From Clostridiales bacterium (GTDB lineage Bacteria; Bacillota; Clostridia; Oscillospirales; CAG-272): a stretch of 64,000 nucleotides of DNA. The stretch lies in assembly GCA_016288155.1 (NCBI GenBank), contig JAEEYP010000036.1:1-64000 (forward strand), given 5' to 3'. Both the position numbers and the translations under genes were made by a program. The notes below the pieces were generated by a model. It was not told where the DNA came from. It saw nothing but the letters and a program-made list of their open reading frames with translations, and did no database searches. Positions 40,888-49,680 of the stretch are shown here, piece after piece. Positions within the stretch are counted from its first letter, which is position 1, and each line of letters begins with the position of its first letter.

Positions 40888-42377
40888 GAGTTCTTTCTCC
40901 TTACCCAGATCACAAGACCGACGGCGGCGGACAAAAGCGGCAGCACCGTCACGATGGCGACGGACCAGTGATTGGACTGCGCGGTCGTGATGTCCAGCTT
41001 CGTCTTGTCAAAGACCTTGAAATCGATATCGGCGAGGATCTTGTCCCGGCCGGTCGCCCGCATGGCGGCAGAGAGGATATCGCTGTTCGCGTAAGCGTTG
41101 GACAGAAGGTAATTGCTGTTGGCGAAATTCGAGGAACCGCTGACGATGACGTAGGAGTAATAATACTCGTTGTTGATGATCCGCGTCTCGCACGAGAGCG
41201 TCATGAGATTGAAGGAGCCGCGGTCGACCGTTTCGTTGTTGCGCATCGCGCGGGAGGTATCGTAAGAGGTGATGACCGGCGACACGGAGCGTGAGCCGGA
41301 AAGATTGCCGCCCTCCTCCCAGAGGATCTCGATCGGCATCGTGTAGCGGGAGATCGTCTTCGGGAGCGTGGAGAGGTTATCCGTCAGATCCTTGTAGATG
41401 GAGCTGCCGAGCGTGTCCGCGTCGTACTGCGCGACCACGGAGAGCCCGTCCGTCGAGATGGAGTGCTCCGCGTCCACGATGTACGTGTCCGGCGTGAAGG
41501 CGACGCCCCACTCCTCGAGGAATTCGCTCAGATTCGTCAGACGCGCGGCGTGATCCGGATCGGCGAAGACGTACAGACAGCCGAAGTTGTCGAGGAAGCG
41601 GTCGAGCTTGGCGATCTCGTTCGCGCCCGCGTCGTCCGCCTCCGCTCCGATGAAGTCGTAGACGGGATCGTTTATAATGATGATGCGCGCGTCCTCGTCG
41701 ATCTCTTCCGCCGCCAGATTGATGACGCGCACCTCGAAGCCGTTGTCCGCGAAGAGCGTGGCGAGCGCGCCGGCGCCTTCGCCGAGATTCTCACCGTGCT
41801 CGCTCGTGAAGTACACGATGGGAAGCTCCGCGCTCGTGACCTGGAGGATGCCGGAGATCATCTTCTTCTCGCCCTGATACGCCCAGATCGTGCCGTCCTC
41901 GTTCTGTACGAAGAACGCCTGGAGCGCGAACACGCGGATCTCCGTCCCGGATTCGACGATGACGGAGGTCGTGTAGATGTTCGTCGCGCTCGTCGAGCGG
42001 AAGCGCTCGAAGAACGCGCGGTGCTTGACGATGTCCTTGCAGGTGACGTGGATGTTCGGGAACGCCGCCTCCAGCTGCATGGCGGTGTTGTAGACGTACT
42101 TTGCCCAGGTCCCGTTCGTGCCGTTCATCAGCGCGTCCGGCTCGCTGCAGAAGTAGATGTTCACCTCGTCGTCGATGTCGGAGAGGATCTCCTTCGCGGC
42201 GTCGGAAAGCGTGAAGACGGATTCCTTCGTCATGTCGATGTACCACAGGTACTTCGTCGCCAGCGCGGTGAAGATGATGTTGAAGATGATCACGACCGCG
42301 ATGAACGCGCAGGTGAAGGCGCCGGCCGCCGTGCCGTAGCGGAAACGCTTGGAGGAATAAAAGCTGTTTTTACTCAT
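40884..42377 (-). CDS. GldG-like ABC transporter auxiliary protein
   Basis: 497 residues. A hydrophobic segment near residues 18-42 and another close to the C-terminus (~472-492) flank a large external domain. MTKESVFTLSDAAKEIL and VNIYFCSEPD are typical of GldG / ABC_transp_aux proteins, first known from Flavobacterium gliding but widespread with ABC-2 exporters in Clostridia. It lies between permease and DUF4340 in a four-gene transporter operon (ATPase, permease, GldG-like, DUF4340). Cargo is unknown. Confidence 0.85.
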   Translation of the reverse strand: MSKNSFYSSKRFRYGTAAGAFTCAFIAVVIIFNIIFTALATKYLWYIDMTKESVFTLSDAAKEILSDIDDEVNIYFCSEPDALMNGTNGTWAKYVYNTAMQLEAAFPNIHVTCKDIVKHRAFFERFRSTSATNIYTTSVIVESGTEIRVFALQAFFVQNEDGTIWAYQGEKKMISGILQVTSAELPIVYFTSEHGENLGEGAGALATLFADNGFEVRVINLAAEEIDEDARIIIINDPVYDFIGAEADDAGANEIAKLDRFLDNFGCLYVFADPDHAARLTNLSEFLEEWGVAFTPDTYIVDAEHSISTDGLSVVAQYDADTLGSSIYKDLTDNLSTLPKTISRYTMPIEILWEEGGNLSGSRSVSPVITSYDTSRAMRNNETVDRGSFNLMTLSCETRIINNEYYYSYVIVSGSSNFANSNYLLSNAYANSDILSAAMRATGRDKILADIDFKVFDKTKLDITTAQSNHWSVAIVTVLPLLSAAVGLVIWVRRKNS

Positions 42378-42400
42378 CGCTCATTCTCCTTTCCGCGCTC

Positions 42401-43105
42401 TCACGACCAGCGTCTTTTCTCAAAGACGCGGACGGAAAGGAACAAGAACACGGCGCACACGGACACGTAGTATACGATCGCGCCGAAATCGAAGATGCCG
42501 TAGGTGAAGTTCGCATACCGGCTGTAGATGGAGATCCAGTTGAGCACGGAGCGGACGACGTAGGAATCGATCAGGCTGTTGACCATCGCCACGATGACGA
42601 GCGCGAGCAGGATCCCGATCGTGCCGAGCGCGGCGGTGAACTGATTCTCCGTCAGGCTGGACACGAAGATCCCGATGGCAATGAAGGTCATGCCGATGAG
42701 GAGCATCGCGATAAGCGACCCCCACACGCGCGCCCAGTTGACCTCGCCGTAGAGCGAGAGCGGATAGAAATACAGGCAGGAGAGGAGCAGGGTCGTTACG
42801 AACATCGTCAGAGCGGCGAGGAATTTCGCAAGGACGATGCCGGTCAGCGACACGGGCGCGGTCAGGAGCACCTGTTCCGTGCGCGTGCGGCGTTCCTCCG
42901 CGAACGTCTTCATCGTGAGGAGCGGGATCACGATGATATAGGCAAACATCAGGAACTGAAAGTATCCCGACACGTCCGTCGTCTGCGACTGGAGCGTCGA
43001 CAGCGAGAACAGGAAGCCGGAGGCGGCGAGGAACACCGCCATGAACACGTAGCCGATCGGCGTGGTGAAATAGGAATACACTTCCCGTTTATAAATGGCG
43101 AACAT
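42401..43105 (-). CDS. ABC-2 type transporter permease (GldF-like)
   Basis: 234 residues with about six membrane segments. AIYKREVYSYFTTPIGYVFMA at the N-terminus, PLLTMKTFAEERRTRTEQVLLTAPVS in the first cytosolic loop (given in part) and VLAKFLAAL are classic for ABC-2/GldF permeases. It starts 23 bases after the ATPase gene stop and ends 23 bases before the GldG-like gene. With a single ATPase and permease, the exporter would be a dimer of each. Confidence 0.9.
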   Translation of the reverse strand: MFAIYKREVYSYFTTPIGYVFMAVFLAASGFLFSLSTLQSQTTDVSGYFQFLMFAYIIVIPLLTMKTFAEERRTRTEQVLLTAPVSLTGIVLAKFLAALTMFVTTLLLSCLYFYPLSLYGEVNWARVWGSLIAMLLIGMTFIAIGIFVSSLTENQFTAALGTIGILLALVIVAMVNSLIDSYVVRSVLNWISIYSRYANFTYGIFDFGAIVYYVSVCAVFLFLSVRVFEKRRWS

Positions 43106-43128
43106 CGTATGTCATCCTTTCGTATCGC

Positions 43129-44109
43129 TCAGCGTCCCGCCCGGGCGGCTTTCGCGTCCCCGGGGCGCTTTTTATTCGCATCGGCGTCCATCAGTTTGAT
43201 GAACACGTCCTCCAGCGACATGCCGACCGCCTCGAGTCCGAGGATCGGCCAGCCGCGCTCGGAAAGCGCAAAGAAGAGCGGCTTGCGGATATCGACGCCC
43301 TGCTCGCTCTGGATGTGATACGTAAAGCTGTCGAGTTCTCTCTCCCCGACGGCGTCCGCGCGGACGACGCCCGGGATCTTCGAGAGCGCGGCGAGCACCT
43401 CGCGCTGCGGACCGCAGATCTTGACGCTGTACAGCCGATCCTCCTCGACGACGCGGTTGAGGTTTTCCGTCTTCTCGTCGGCGATGATCCGCCCCTGGTT
43501 GATGACGACGATCCGGTCGGCGACGGCCTGTACCTCCGGCAGGATATGGGAGGAGAGGATGACCGTGTGATCGGCGCCGAGATTCCGGACCAGATTGCGG
43601 ATCTCGATGATCTGCTTCGGGTCGAGGCCGACGGTCGGCTCGTCGAAGACGAGCACGGGCGGGTTGCCGATCAGCGACTGCGCGATGCCGACGCGCTGGC
43701 GGTATCCCTTGGAAAGATTCTTGATCATGCGCCCGCGCACGTCGGAGATCTTCGTGACCTCGCACACCTCTTTCAGATGCTTCTCCCGATTCAGCGTGCA
43801 GCGCTTCAGTTCATAGATGAAGCCGAGATACTCGTCCACCTTCATGTCCACGTACAAGGGCGGCTGCTCCGGCAGAAAGCCGATCAGACGCTTCGCCTCG
43901 TAGGGACTGTCCAGAACGTCGATCCCGCTCACGCGGACGGTGCCGGACGTGGAGGAAAGATACCCGGTCAGGATGTTCAAGGTCGTGCTCTTCCCGGCTC
44001 CGTTCGGACCGAGGAATCCGACGATCTCGCCGCGGTTGACGCGGAAGCTGATGTCGTCCACGGCGAACTTCGAGCCGTACCGTTTTACCAGATGCTCGAT
44101 TTCAATCAT
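43129..44109 (-). CDS. ABC transporter ATP-binding protein (GldA-like)
   Basis: 326 residues from ATG 44109 (MIEIEHLVKRYG); sequence upstream in frame is not conserved. Walker A GPNGAGKST is at 34-42, the signature LSKGYRQRVGIAQSLIGN and Walker B VLVFDEPTVGLDP follow near 135-165, and a C-terminal domain of ~100 residues is present as in GldA/NatA-like proteins. It is first in the operon ATPase-permease-GldG-DUF4340-tldD-cassette-pmbA. A -10-like TATACT lies at 44203-44198 without a convincing -35; the rest of the 250-base gap holds the terminator of the upstream gene. Confidence 0.92.
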   Translation of the reverse strand: MIEIEHLVKRYGSKFAVDDISFRVNRGEIVGFLGPNGAGKSTTLNILTGYLSSTSGTVRVSGIDVLDSPYEAKRLIGFLPEQPPLYVDMKVDEYLGFIYELKRCTLNREKHLKEVCEVTKISDVRGRMIKNLSKGYRQRVGIAQSLIGNPPVLVFDEPTVGLDPKQIIEIRNLVRNLGADHTVILSSHILPEVQAVADRIVVINQGRIIADEKTENLNRVVEEDRLYSVKICGPQREVLAALSKIPGVVRADAVGERELDSFTYHIQSEQGVDIRKPLFFALSERGWPILGLEAVGMSLEDVFIKLMDADANKKRPGDAKAARAGR

Positions 44110-44301
44110 AGCCTGCCACCTCACGATTTGATGCGGCGCCCGCGGAGATCCCGACACGGGACCGCCATCCGGCGCGCGCAGTTGGGTAAACATAATAAGT
44201 ATAGCACAGATTTATAAATAAATCTTGAACAATCCGCGCTTTCTCGTCCCGCTGCGCGATTTTCTGCGCCGCCCGGACCAAAAACGGCGGGAGAGCAAAA
44301 G

Positions 44302-44340
44302 CCGCGGCGCGGGAGGCGTGCGGCGCCTCCCGCGCCGCGG
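44302..44340 (-). terminator. Terminator after the second M3 peptidase
   Basis: Perfect 16-base arms (44340-44325 and 44317-44302) around a seven-base loop, then CTTTTG on the minus strand. Confidence 0.8.
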
Positions 44341-44359
44341 GAATGCGGGCGGACGATCG

Positions 44360-46120
44360 TCAGGGCTCCATCAGCCCGATCAGCGTGTCGATATCCTTCG
44401 CGGCCGTCTCCAGCCCCGTTCTCCAGAAGGCGGGATCCGTCAGATCGATGCCCGCCATCGCGGCGCATCCCTCGACGGTCGTCGTGGCGGTCGCGCGCAA
44501 AAGCGCCTTATAGGCGGGCACGAACGAAGCGCCCTCGGCGCAATAGCGCGCGTACAGCCCACGGGCGAACAGCCCGCCGAAGGCGTAGGGGAAGTTGTAG
44601 AAGCTGAGCCCGCCGCTGTAGTAGTGGCTCTTGCACGCCCACATATACGGGTGACGCACCGCCGGATCGAGGCCGTCGCCGTACGCCTCTTTTTGCGCTT
44701 CGAGCATCATCTCGCACAGCCGCTGCGCGTTCATGAACTCCTCCGGGCGGCGCGCGAAGACGGCGGACTCGAAGAGATACCGGGAATAGATGTCGCAGAT
44801 GATCTGGGTAAGATCGGACACCTGGCTCTCGAGGAGCGCGAGCTTCACGTCCGGGTCCGAAGCGAGCGAAAGCGCCGTATTCCCGACGAGCAGCTCGTTG
44901 AAGTTGGAGGCCGTCTCCGCGACGGGCATCGAGTATTCCTGATTGAGCGGCGCGTTCGGGAACACCTGCTGGTCGTGGAAGGCGTGCCCGAGCTCGTGCG
45001 CCAGCGTCATGACGTCGCTGAACGAGCCGTCGAAATTCGTCAGCACGCGGCTCTGTCCGATCGCGGGCATCCCGTGATCGAACGCGCCGCCGACCTTGCC
45101 CGGACGCGGGAAGAAGTCGATCCAGCGCTCGCCGAAAGCGCGCCGGACCATGTCGTGCAGCGCCGGATCGAAGCGTGCGAACACGTCGAGCAGATACCGC
45201 TCGGCGTCCTCGACGGTATACTTCGTATCGTTCTTCCCCATCGGAGCGAAAAGATCGTACCACGGCAGCCCGTCCGGATGGCCAAGCGCGCGTCCCTTCG
45301 CGCGCAGGTACCGCCGGAAAACGGGCATGTATTCCTTCATCGCGCAAAGGAGCGCGTCGAGCGTCTCCCGGCGCATCCGGGAGGCGTGCAGCGCCTGATC
45401 GAGCGGAGAGTCGAAGCCGCGCACGCTGCATTCCGTCAGCACCTGCTGCTTGATGCTGTTCAGGGAAAATGCGACGGCCTCGGCGATCGGCGCGTAGGAC
45501 GCGAGCTCCGCCTCATAGGCGTCGCGCCGCACGGCGGGATCCGGGTCGTAGGCGAGATTGCGCACGGCGGACAGCGGGATCTCCTCCCCGCGGTACGAGG
45601 CGCGGACGGTGCTCGTCAGCGTCTGCTGGAGTTTGCTCCACGCGGAGGCGCCGGAGAGATCGAGGCGCGCGAAAAGCGCCTCCTCCCCTTCGCTGAGCAG
45701 ATAGCGGCTGTCCTCCCGGATCTTTCCGAGAAGGAATCGGTATTCCGACAGCGCCGGATCCGCGTCGATCAGCGCGTCGAGATCCGCAAAGGAGGCGATG
45801 CGCCGACGGAATCCCGCGTCCGCGGCGGATACGGCGCTGAGCTTTTCCATGACGCGGTCGAGCATGCTCATCGCGTCCGTGTCTCCCGTATCGGCGGAGG
45901 TACGCAGCATGGCGTATCCGGCGAGCCGGGACACGAGCGTCGTGAGACGTTCCCCGTTCCGGATATAACACCGCACGGCGTCCCCGTGCGTCATCGAATC
46001 GGCGCGGGCGGCGTCCGCGCAGCACGCGCGCACCGCCTCGTCCAGCGCGGCGAGATCCGAGAGAAACGCCGGATCGTCAAAGCCGCGGTAAATGACGGAA
46101 AGATCCCATGTCCTGTCCAT
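44360..46120 (-). CDS. M3-family oligoendopeptidase
   Basis: 586 residues. The zinc site HELGH is at residues 375-379 in TLAHELGHAFHD, with the third ligand expected in MPVAETASNFNE. This is a PepF-type M3B peptidase but clearly distinct from the one at 18599-20377 (different N-terminus, MDRTWDLSVIYRGFD). It is cytoplasmic, with no signal peptide. ATG 46120 follows AGGAGGA. The prfC gene ends 40 bases upstream, so both may be on one transcript. It probably takes part in peptide turnover. Confidence 0.93.
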   Translation of the reverse strand: MDRTWDLSVIYRGFDDPAFLSDLAALDEAVRACCADAARADSMTHGDAVRCYIRNGERLTTLVSRLAGYAMLRTSADTGDTDAMSMLDRVMEKLSAVSAADAGFRRRIASFADLDALIDADPALSEYRFLLGKIREDSRYLLSEGEEALFARLDLSGASAWSKLQQTLTSTVRASYRGEEIPLSAVRNLAYDPDPAVRRDAYEAELASYAPIAEAVAFSLNSIKQQVLTECSVRGFDSPLDQALHASRMRRETLDALLCAMKEYMPVFRRYLRAKGRALGHPDGLPWYDLFAPMGKNDTKYTVEDAERYLLDVFARFDPALHDMVRRAFGERWIDFFPRPGKVGGAFDHGMPAIGQSRVLTNFDGSFSDVMTLAHELGHAFHDQQVFPNAPLNQEYSMPVAETASNFNELLVGNTALSLASDPDVKLALLESQVSDLTQIICDIYSRYLFESAVFARRPEEFMNAQRLCEMMLEAQKEAYGDGLDPAVRHPYMWACKSHYYSGGLSFYNFPYAFGGLFARGLYARYCAEGASFVPAYKALLRATATTTVEGCAAMAGIDLTDPAFWRTGLETAAKDIDTLIGLMEP

Positions 46121-46160
46121 TCTGTCCTCCTCTTTCAGCGCTCCTCCCCGCGGGAAAAGC

Positions 46161-47753
46161 TCATTCTTCCTGCTTCTCCCCGTATTCGAGGAGTTCCAGT
46201 CCCTCGTTGTGTTCCTTCGTATGCGCGACGTGCCATGCGGACGGGAACAGAAGATAGTTCCGCCCGCGGTAATCCTGTACCCACTTGACCTCGTACAGCT
46301 TCAGCGACGCCGGATCGACGCCGTCCGGCAGCCGCCGGATGAACTGGTACGGAAGATCGTAGCGGCGGTAGCCGACGCCGTACTCGCTCATCATGCGCGA
46401 TTCGAGCACGTCGAGCTGCAGCGTGCCGACGACGCCGACGATCACCCGCTCAAGACCGGAATCCGGCTCGTGGAAGATGCGGATCGCGCCCTCCTGCGCG
46501 ATCTGATCCATGCCCTTGGCGAACTGCTTGCGCTTCATCGAATCGATCTGCTCGATCTGCACGAAGATCTCCGGCGCGAAGGTCGGGATCCCCTCGAAGC
46601 GGATATGCATGGACGGGTCGCACACCGTATCCCCGATGGAGAAGATCCCCGGATCGAAGACGCCGATGATGTCGCCCGCGAACGCCTCCTCGATGCCGGA
46701 GCGCTCCTGCGCCATCATCTGCTGCGGCTGGGAGAGCTTGATGCTCCGTCCTCCCTGTACGTGCCAGTATTCCTCGCCGCGCGAAAAGCGCCCGGACACG
46801 ATGCGGAAGAACGCGATGCGGTCGCGGTGCGCGCGGTTCATGTTCGCCTGGATCTTGAAGACGAAGGCGGAAAAACGGTCGTCCGTCGGAGAGACGGCGT
46901 CGCCCTCCGCCTCGCGCGGCAGCGGCGGCGTGGTCATCCGGAGAAAGCTTTCGAGGAAGGTCTCGATGCCGAAATTGTTGAGCGCGGAGCCAAAAAAGAC
47001 GGGCGAGAGGCGACCGCTGCGCACGGCGTCCAGATCGAAATCGATCCCGGCGCCGTCGAGCAGCTCGATCTGCTCGGTAAGGGCCGCGCGCGCCTCCTCG
47101 CCGATCAGCGCGTCGAGTTTCTCCGTATCCGTAAGAGAACAGTCGACGGAGGACAGACGCTCGCGCCCGCGGTGCGCGTCGGCGTAGGAGAGGATCTTCT
47201 TCTGTTCGCGGTGGTAGACGCCGCGGAAGCGCTGACCGCAGCCGATCGGCCAGTCCACGGGATACGTGCCGATGCCGAATTCGCCCTCCAGCTCGTCCAT
47301 CAGATCGAACGGATCGCGCGCCTCGCGGTCCATCTTGTTGATGAAGGTGAAAATGGGGATGTGCCGCATCGCGCAGACCTTGAAAAGCTTGCGCGTCTGC
47401 GGCTCGATGCCCTTCGCCGCGTCGATGACCATGACGGCGCTGTCCGCCGCCATCAGCGTGCGGTAGGTGTCCTCCGAGAAGTCCTGATGCCCCGGCGTAT
47501 CGAGGATGTTGATGCAGAACCCCTCGTACTCGAACTGCATCGCGGAGGAGGTGATGGAGATCCCGCGCTTCTTTTCGATATCCATCCAGTCGGAGACGGC
47601 GTGCCTGTCCGACGCCTTCCCCTTGACGGAGCCGGCGGACTGGATGGCGCCGCCGTACAGAAGGAATTTCTCCGTCAGCGTTGTCTTGCCGGCGTCCGGG
47701 TGTGAAATGATCGCAAAGGTGCGCCGGCGGGCGATCTGTTCCTGACTTGTCAT
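46161..47753 (-). CDS. prfC: Peptide chain release factor 3
   Basis: A translational GTPase that recycles RF1/RF2. GTPase motifs are SHPDAGKTT near residue 22, DTPGHQDFSEDTYR and NKMDREARDPFDLM. ATG 47753 gives MTSQEQIARRRTFAII and 530 residues, matching E. coli RF3; the longer frame upstream runs through the promoter. The ribosome site is weak (GAAAGA). RF3 is patchy in Clostridia. A promoter sits at 47837-47865; the MATE gene is divergent. Confidence 0.95.
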   Translation of the reverse strand: MTSQEQIARRRTFAIISHPDAGKTTLTEKFLLYGGAIQSAGSVKGKASDRHAVSDWMDIEKKRGISITSSAMQFEYEGFCINILDTPGHQDFSEDTYRTLMAADSAVMVIDAAKGIEPQTRKLFKVCAMRHIPIFTFINKMDREARDPFDLMDELEGEFGIGTYPVDWPIGCGQRFRGVYHREQKKILSYADAHRGRERLSSVDCSLTDTEKLDALIGEEARAALTEQIELLDGAGIDFDLDAVRSGRLSPVFFGSALNNFGIETFLESFLRMTTPPLPREAEGDAVSPTDDRFSAFVFKIQANMNRAHRDRIAFFRIVSGRFSRGEEYWHVQGGRSIKLSQPQQMMAQERSGIEEAFAGDIIGVFDPGIFSIGDTVCDPSMHIRFEGIPTFAPEIFVQIEQIDSMKRKQFAKGMDQIAQEGAIRIFHEPDSGLERVIVGVVGTLQLDVLESRMMSEYGVGYRRYDLPYQFIRRLPDGVDPASLKLYEVKWVQDYRGRNYLLFPSAWHVAHTKEHNEGLELLEYGEKQEE

Positions 47754-47836
47754 ACTGTCTTTCGCTTCTCTTTTCCGTTCTGCGGCATTTGTTTTCCCGC
47801 GCCGACACCGGTCGGCGCTCTCCGCACACTGCGTAT

Positions 47837-47865
47837 ATTGTACCATATCCGGCGTCCGAATGCAA
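47837..47865 (-). promoter_or_regulatory. Promoter for prfC
   Basis: Minus-strand -35 TTGCAT (47865-47860) and -10 TACAAT (47842-47837), 17-base spacer. Confidence 0.78.
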
Positions 47866-47915
47866 GGCGCCGCCGCATTTTGCCTCGCCCGGAGCGGATT
47901 TTTTCGGTTTTCCGA

Positions 47916-47945
47916 TTGACAGCCGCCCCCGATCGGATTTATAAT
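47916..47945 (+). promoter_or_regulatory. Promoter for the MATE gene
   Basis: -35 TTGACA (47916-47921) and -10 TATAAT (47940-47945) with an 18-base spacer. Confidence 0.82.
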
Positions 47946-47977
47946 AAGGGACGAGAAAACCGTAAGCGAGGCGTTCC

Positions 47978-49351
47978 ATGCATCTGACGAAAGACCGGGA
48001 TTTTTACCGTACGTTCCTCCGCCTGTTCTCCATGATCGTGCTCCGGAACGTGATCGCCCTGAGCGTGAATCTGGCGGACAACATCATGATCGGAGCGTAC
48101 AGCGAGACGTCGCTCTCCGGCGTCGCCGCCGTCAATCAGCTCCAGTTCGTCTTCCAGCAGTTCGTCCTCGGCACGGGCGAGGCGCTCGTCACGCTCGGCA
48201 GCCAGTACTGGGGGCAGGGGCGCACCGGTCCGATCAAGCAGCTCGGACGCGCCGCGCTCCTCGTCGGCGCGGGCGGCGGCGTGCTCCTCTTTATTCTGAC
48301 CGGGATCTTCCCGCGGCAGATCGTCGGGATCTTCACGACGTCCGGGGAGATCGTCTCCGAGGGCGCCGTCTATCTCGGCACCGTCCGCTGGACGTATCTG
48401 CTCTTCGGCGTCAGCTCCGTCCTCCTCTCTATGCTCCGCTGCGTGGAGTCCGTCCGCATCTCCCTCTGGGTATCGCTCTCGACGCTCGTCATCAACTGTT
48501 CCATCAACTACGTCCTGATCGGCGGGCGCTTCGGCGCGCCGGCGCTCGGCGTGACGGGCGCGGCGATCGGGACGCTCGTCGCCCGCTCCGTGGAGCTGGT
48601 CGTGATCCTTCTCTATCTCGCCTTCATCGACCGCCGTCTCTGCGTGCGCCGCGCGGATATCGCGCACGCGGACCGCGATCTGATGGGCGACTATTTCCGC
48701 CACTGCCGCTTTTTCATCGTCGTAGCGCTCATGTTCGGCGTATCCACCGCCCTCCAGACGGTGATCCTCGGACATATGAGCGACAGCGCCATCGCGGCGA
48801 ACTCCATCGCCACGACGCTCTTTCAGGTACTCAAGGTCGCCTCAGTCGGCGCCGCCTCCGCCACCGCCATCATCGTCGGGAAGACGATCGGCGCGGGCGA
48901 TATGGACAAGCTGAAGGAATACGTCCGCACCTTCCAGTGGATCTTTCTGGGGATCGGGCTGTGCACGAGCGCCGCGCTGTTTTTACTCCGGATCCCGATC
49001 CTCAGCCTGTACGAGCTGAGCGCGGAGACGAAGACGATGGCGGAGCACTTCATCTGGGTTTTGTGCGTCACCTGCATCGGCACGGCGTACGAGATGCCCG
49101 TCATCACGGGGATCATCCGCGGCGGCGGGGACGCGCGCTTCGTCTTCGTCAACGACCTCGTGAGCATCTGGGGGATCGTTCTGCCGCTCTCTTTCCTCGC
49201 CGCGTTCGTCTTTCATTGGGACCCCGCCGTCGTCGTCTTCTGCCTGAACAGCGACCAGATCTTCAAATGCGCCGCGGCGGCGATCAAGGCGAACCGCTAC
49301 ACGTGGATCAAAAAACTGACGCGGGAAGAGGTGCCGTCAGAGGAGTCGTAG
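47978..49351 (+). CDS. MATE family efflux transporter
   Basis: 457 residues, about 12 membrane helices in two halves. ADNIMIGAYSETSLSGVAAVNQLQF near residue 26 and SQYWGQGRTGPIKQLGR are MATE features (sodium- or proton-driven drug/metabolite antiport). ATG 47978 lies ~30 bases from its own promoter. Downstream an inverted repeat GCGTGAAAC (49351-49359) / GTTTCACGC (49388-49396) followed by TTTTT may act as a weak terminator. The substrate cannot be predicted. Confidence 0.92.
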   Translation: MHLTKDRDFYRTFLRLFSMIVLRNVIALSVNLADNIMIGAYSETSLSGVAAVNQLQFVFQQFVLGTGEALVTLGSQYWGQGRTGPIKQLGRAALLVGAGGGVLLFILTGIFPRQIVGIFTTSGEIVSEGAVYLGTVRWTYLLFGVSSVLLSMLRCVESVRISLWVSLSTLVINCSINYVLIGGRFGAPALGVTGAAIGTLVARSVELVVILLYLAFIDRRLCVRRADIAHADRDLMGDYFRHCRFFIVVALMFGVSTALQTVILGHMSDSAIAANSIATTLFQVLKVASVGAASATAIIVGKTIGAGDMDKLKEYVRTFQWIFLGIGLCTSAALFLLRIPILSLYELSAETKTMAEHFIWVLCVTCIGTAYEMPVITGIIRGGGDARFVFVNDLVSIWGIVLPLSFLAAFVFHWDPAVVVFCLNSDQIFKCAAAAIKANRYTWIKKLTREEVPSEES

Positions 49352-49439
49352 CGTGAAACGGTGTCTGTTCTTACCGCTCCTTTTTCTGTTTCACGCCCAA
49401 ACTTTTTGAGCCGCCGATAACGGCGGCATGGAGGCCGAT

Positions 49440-49625
49440 ATGGGAAGCTTTGCAATGAACACGGCGCTGCTCGGCGTGGGTCTCGTGCTTCTGCTGCTCG
49501 GGATGATCCTGCGCGGCAAGATCCCGAATACGGCGGCGATGTGGCTGATCCTCATCGGCGCCATCGTATCCATGATCTTTTTCAACATGTCGCTCATCTC
49601 TTTCTTTGTGGAGACGACGGCGTGA
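49440..49625 (+). CDS. Small two-helix membrane protein
   Basis: 61 residues from ATG 49440, five bases after GGAGG (49430-49434); an in-frame ATG at 49428 overlaps that site. Two hydrophobic segments (about 8-24 and 31-55) are joined by the basic turn RGKIPNT, with a short acidic tail. It is not recognised. A hairpin GCCGCCG/CGGCGGC (49410-49427) sits just before the ribosome site, and a strong terminator follows. It may be co-transcribed with the MATE gene. Confidence 0.6.
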   Translation: MGSFAMNTALLGVGLVLLLLGMILRGKIPNTAAMWLILIGAIVSMIFFNMSLISFFVETTA

Positions 49626-49637
49626 GAGCAAAACAGA

Positions 49638-49667
49638 AACGCCGCCGGGCGAGTGCCCGGCGGCGTT
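49638..49667. terminator. Bidirectional terminator between small membrane gene and ileS
   Basis: Arms AACGCCGCCGGGC (49638-49650) and GCCCGGCGGCGTT (49655-49667) with loop GAGT and T-runs on both sides. Confidence 0.9.
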
Positions 49668-49680
49668 TTCTTTTTGCGTA

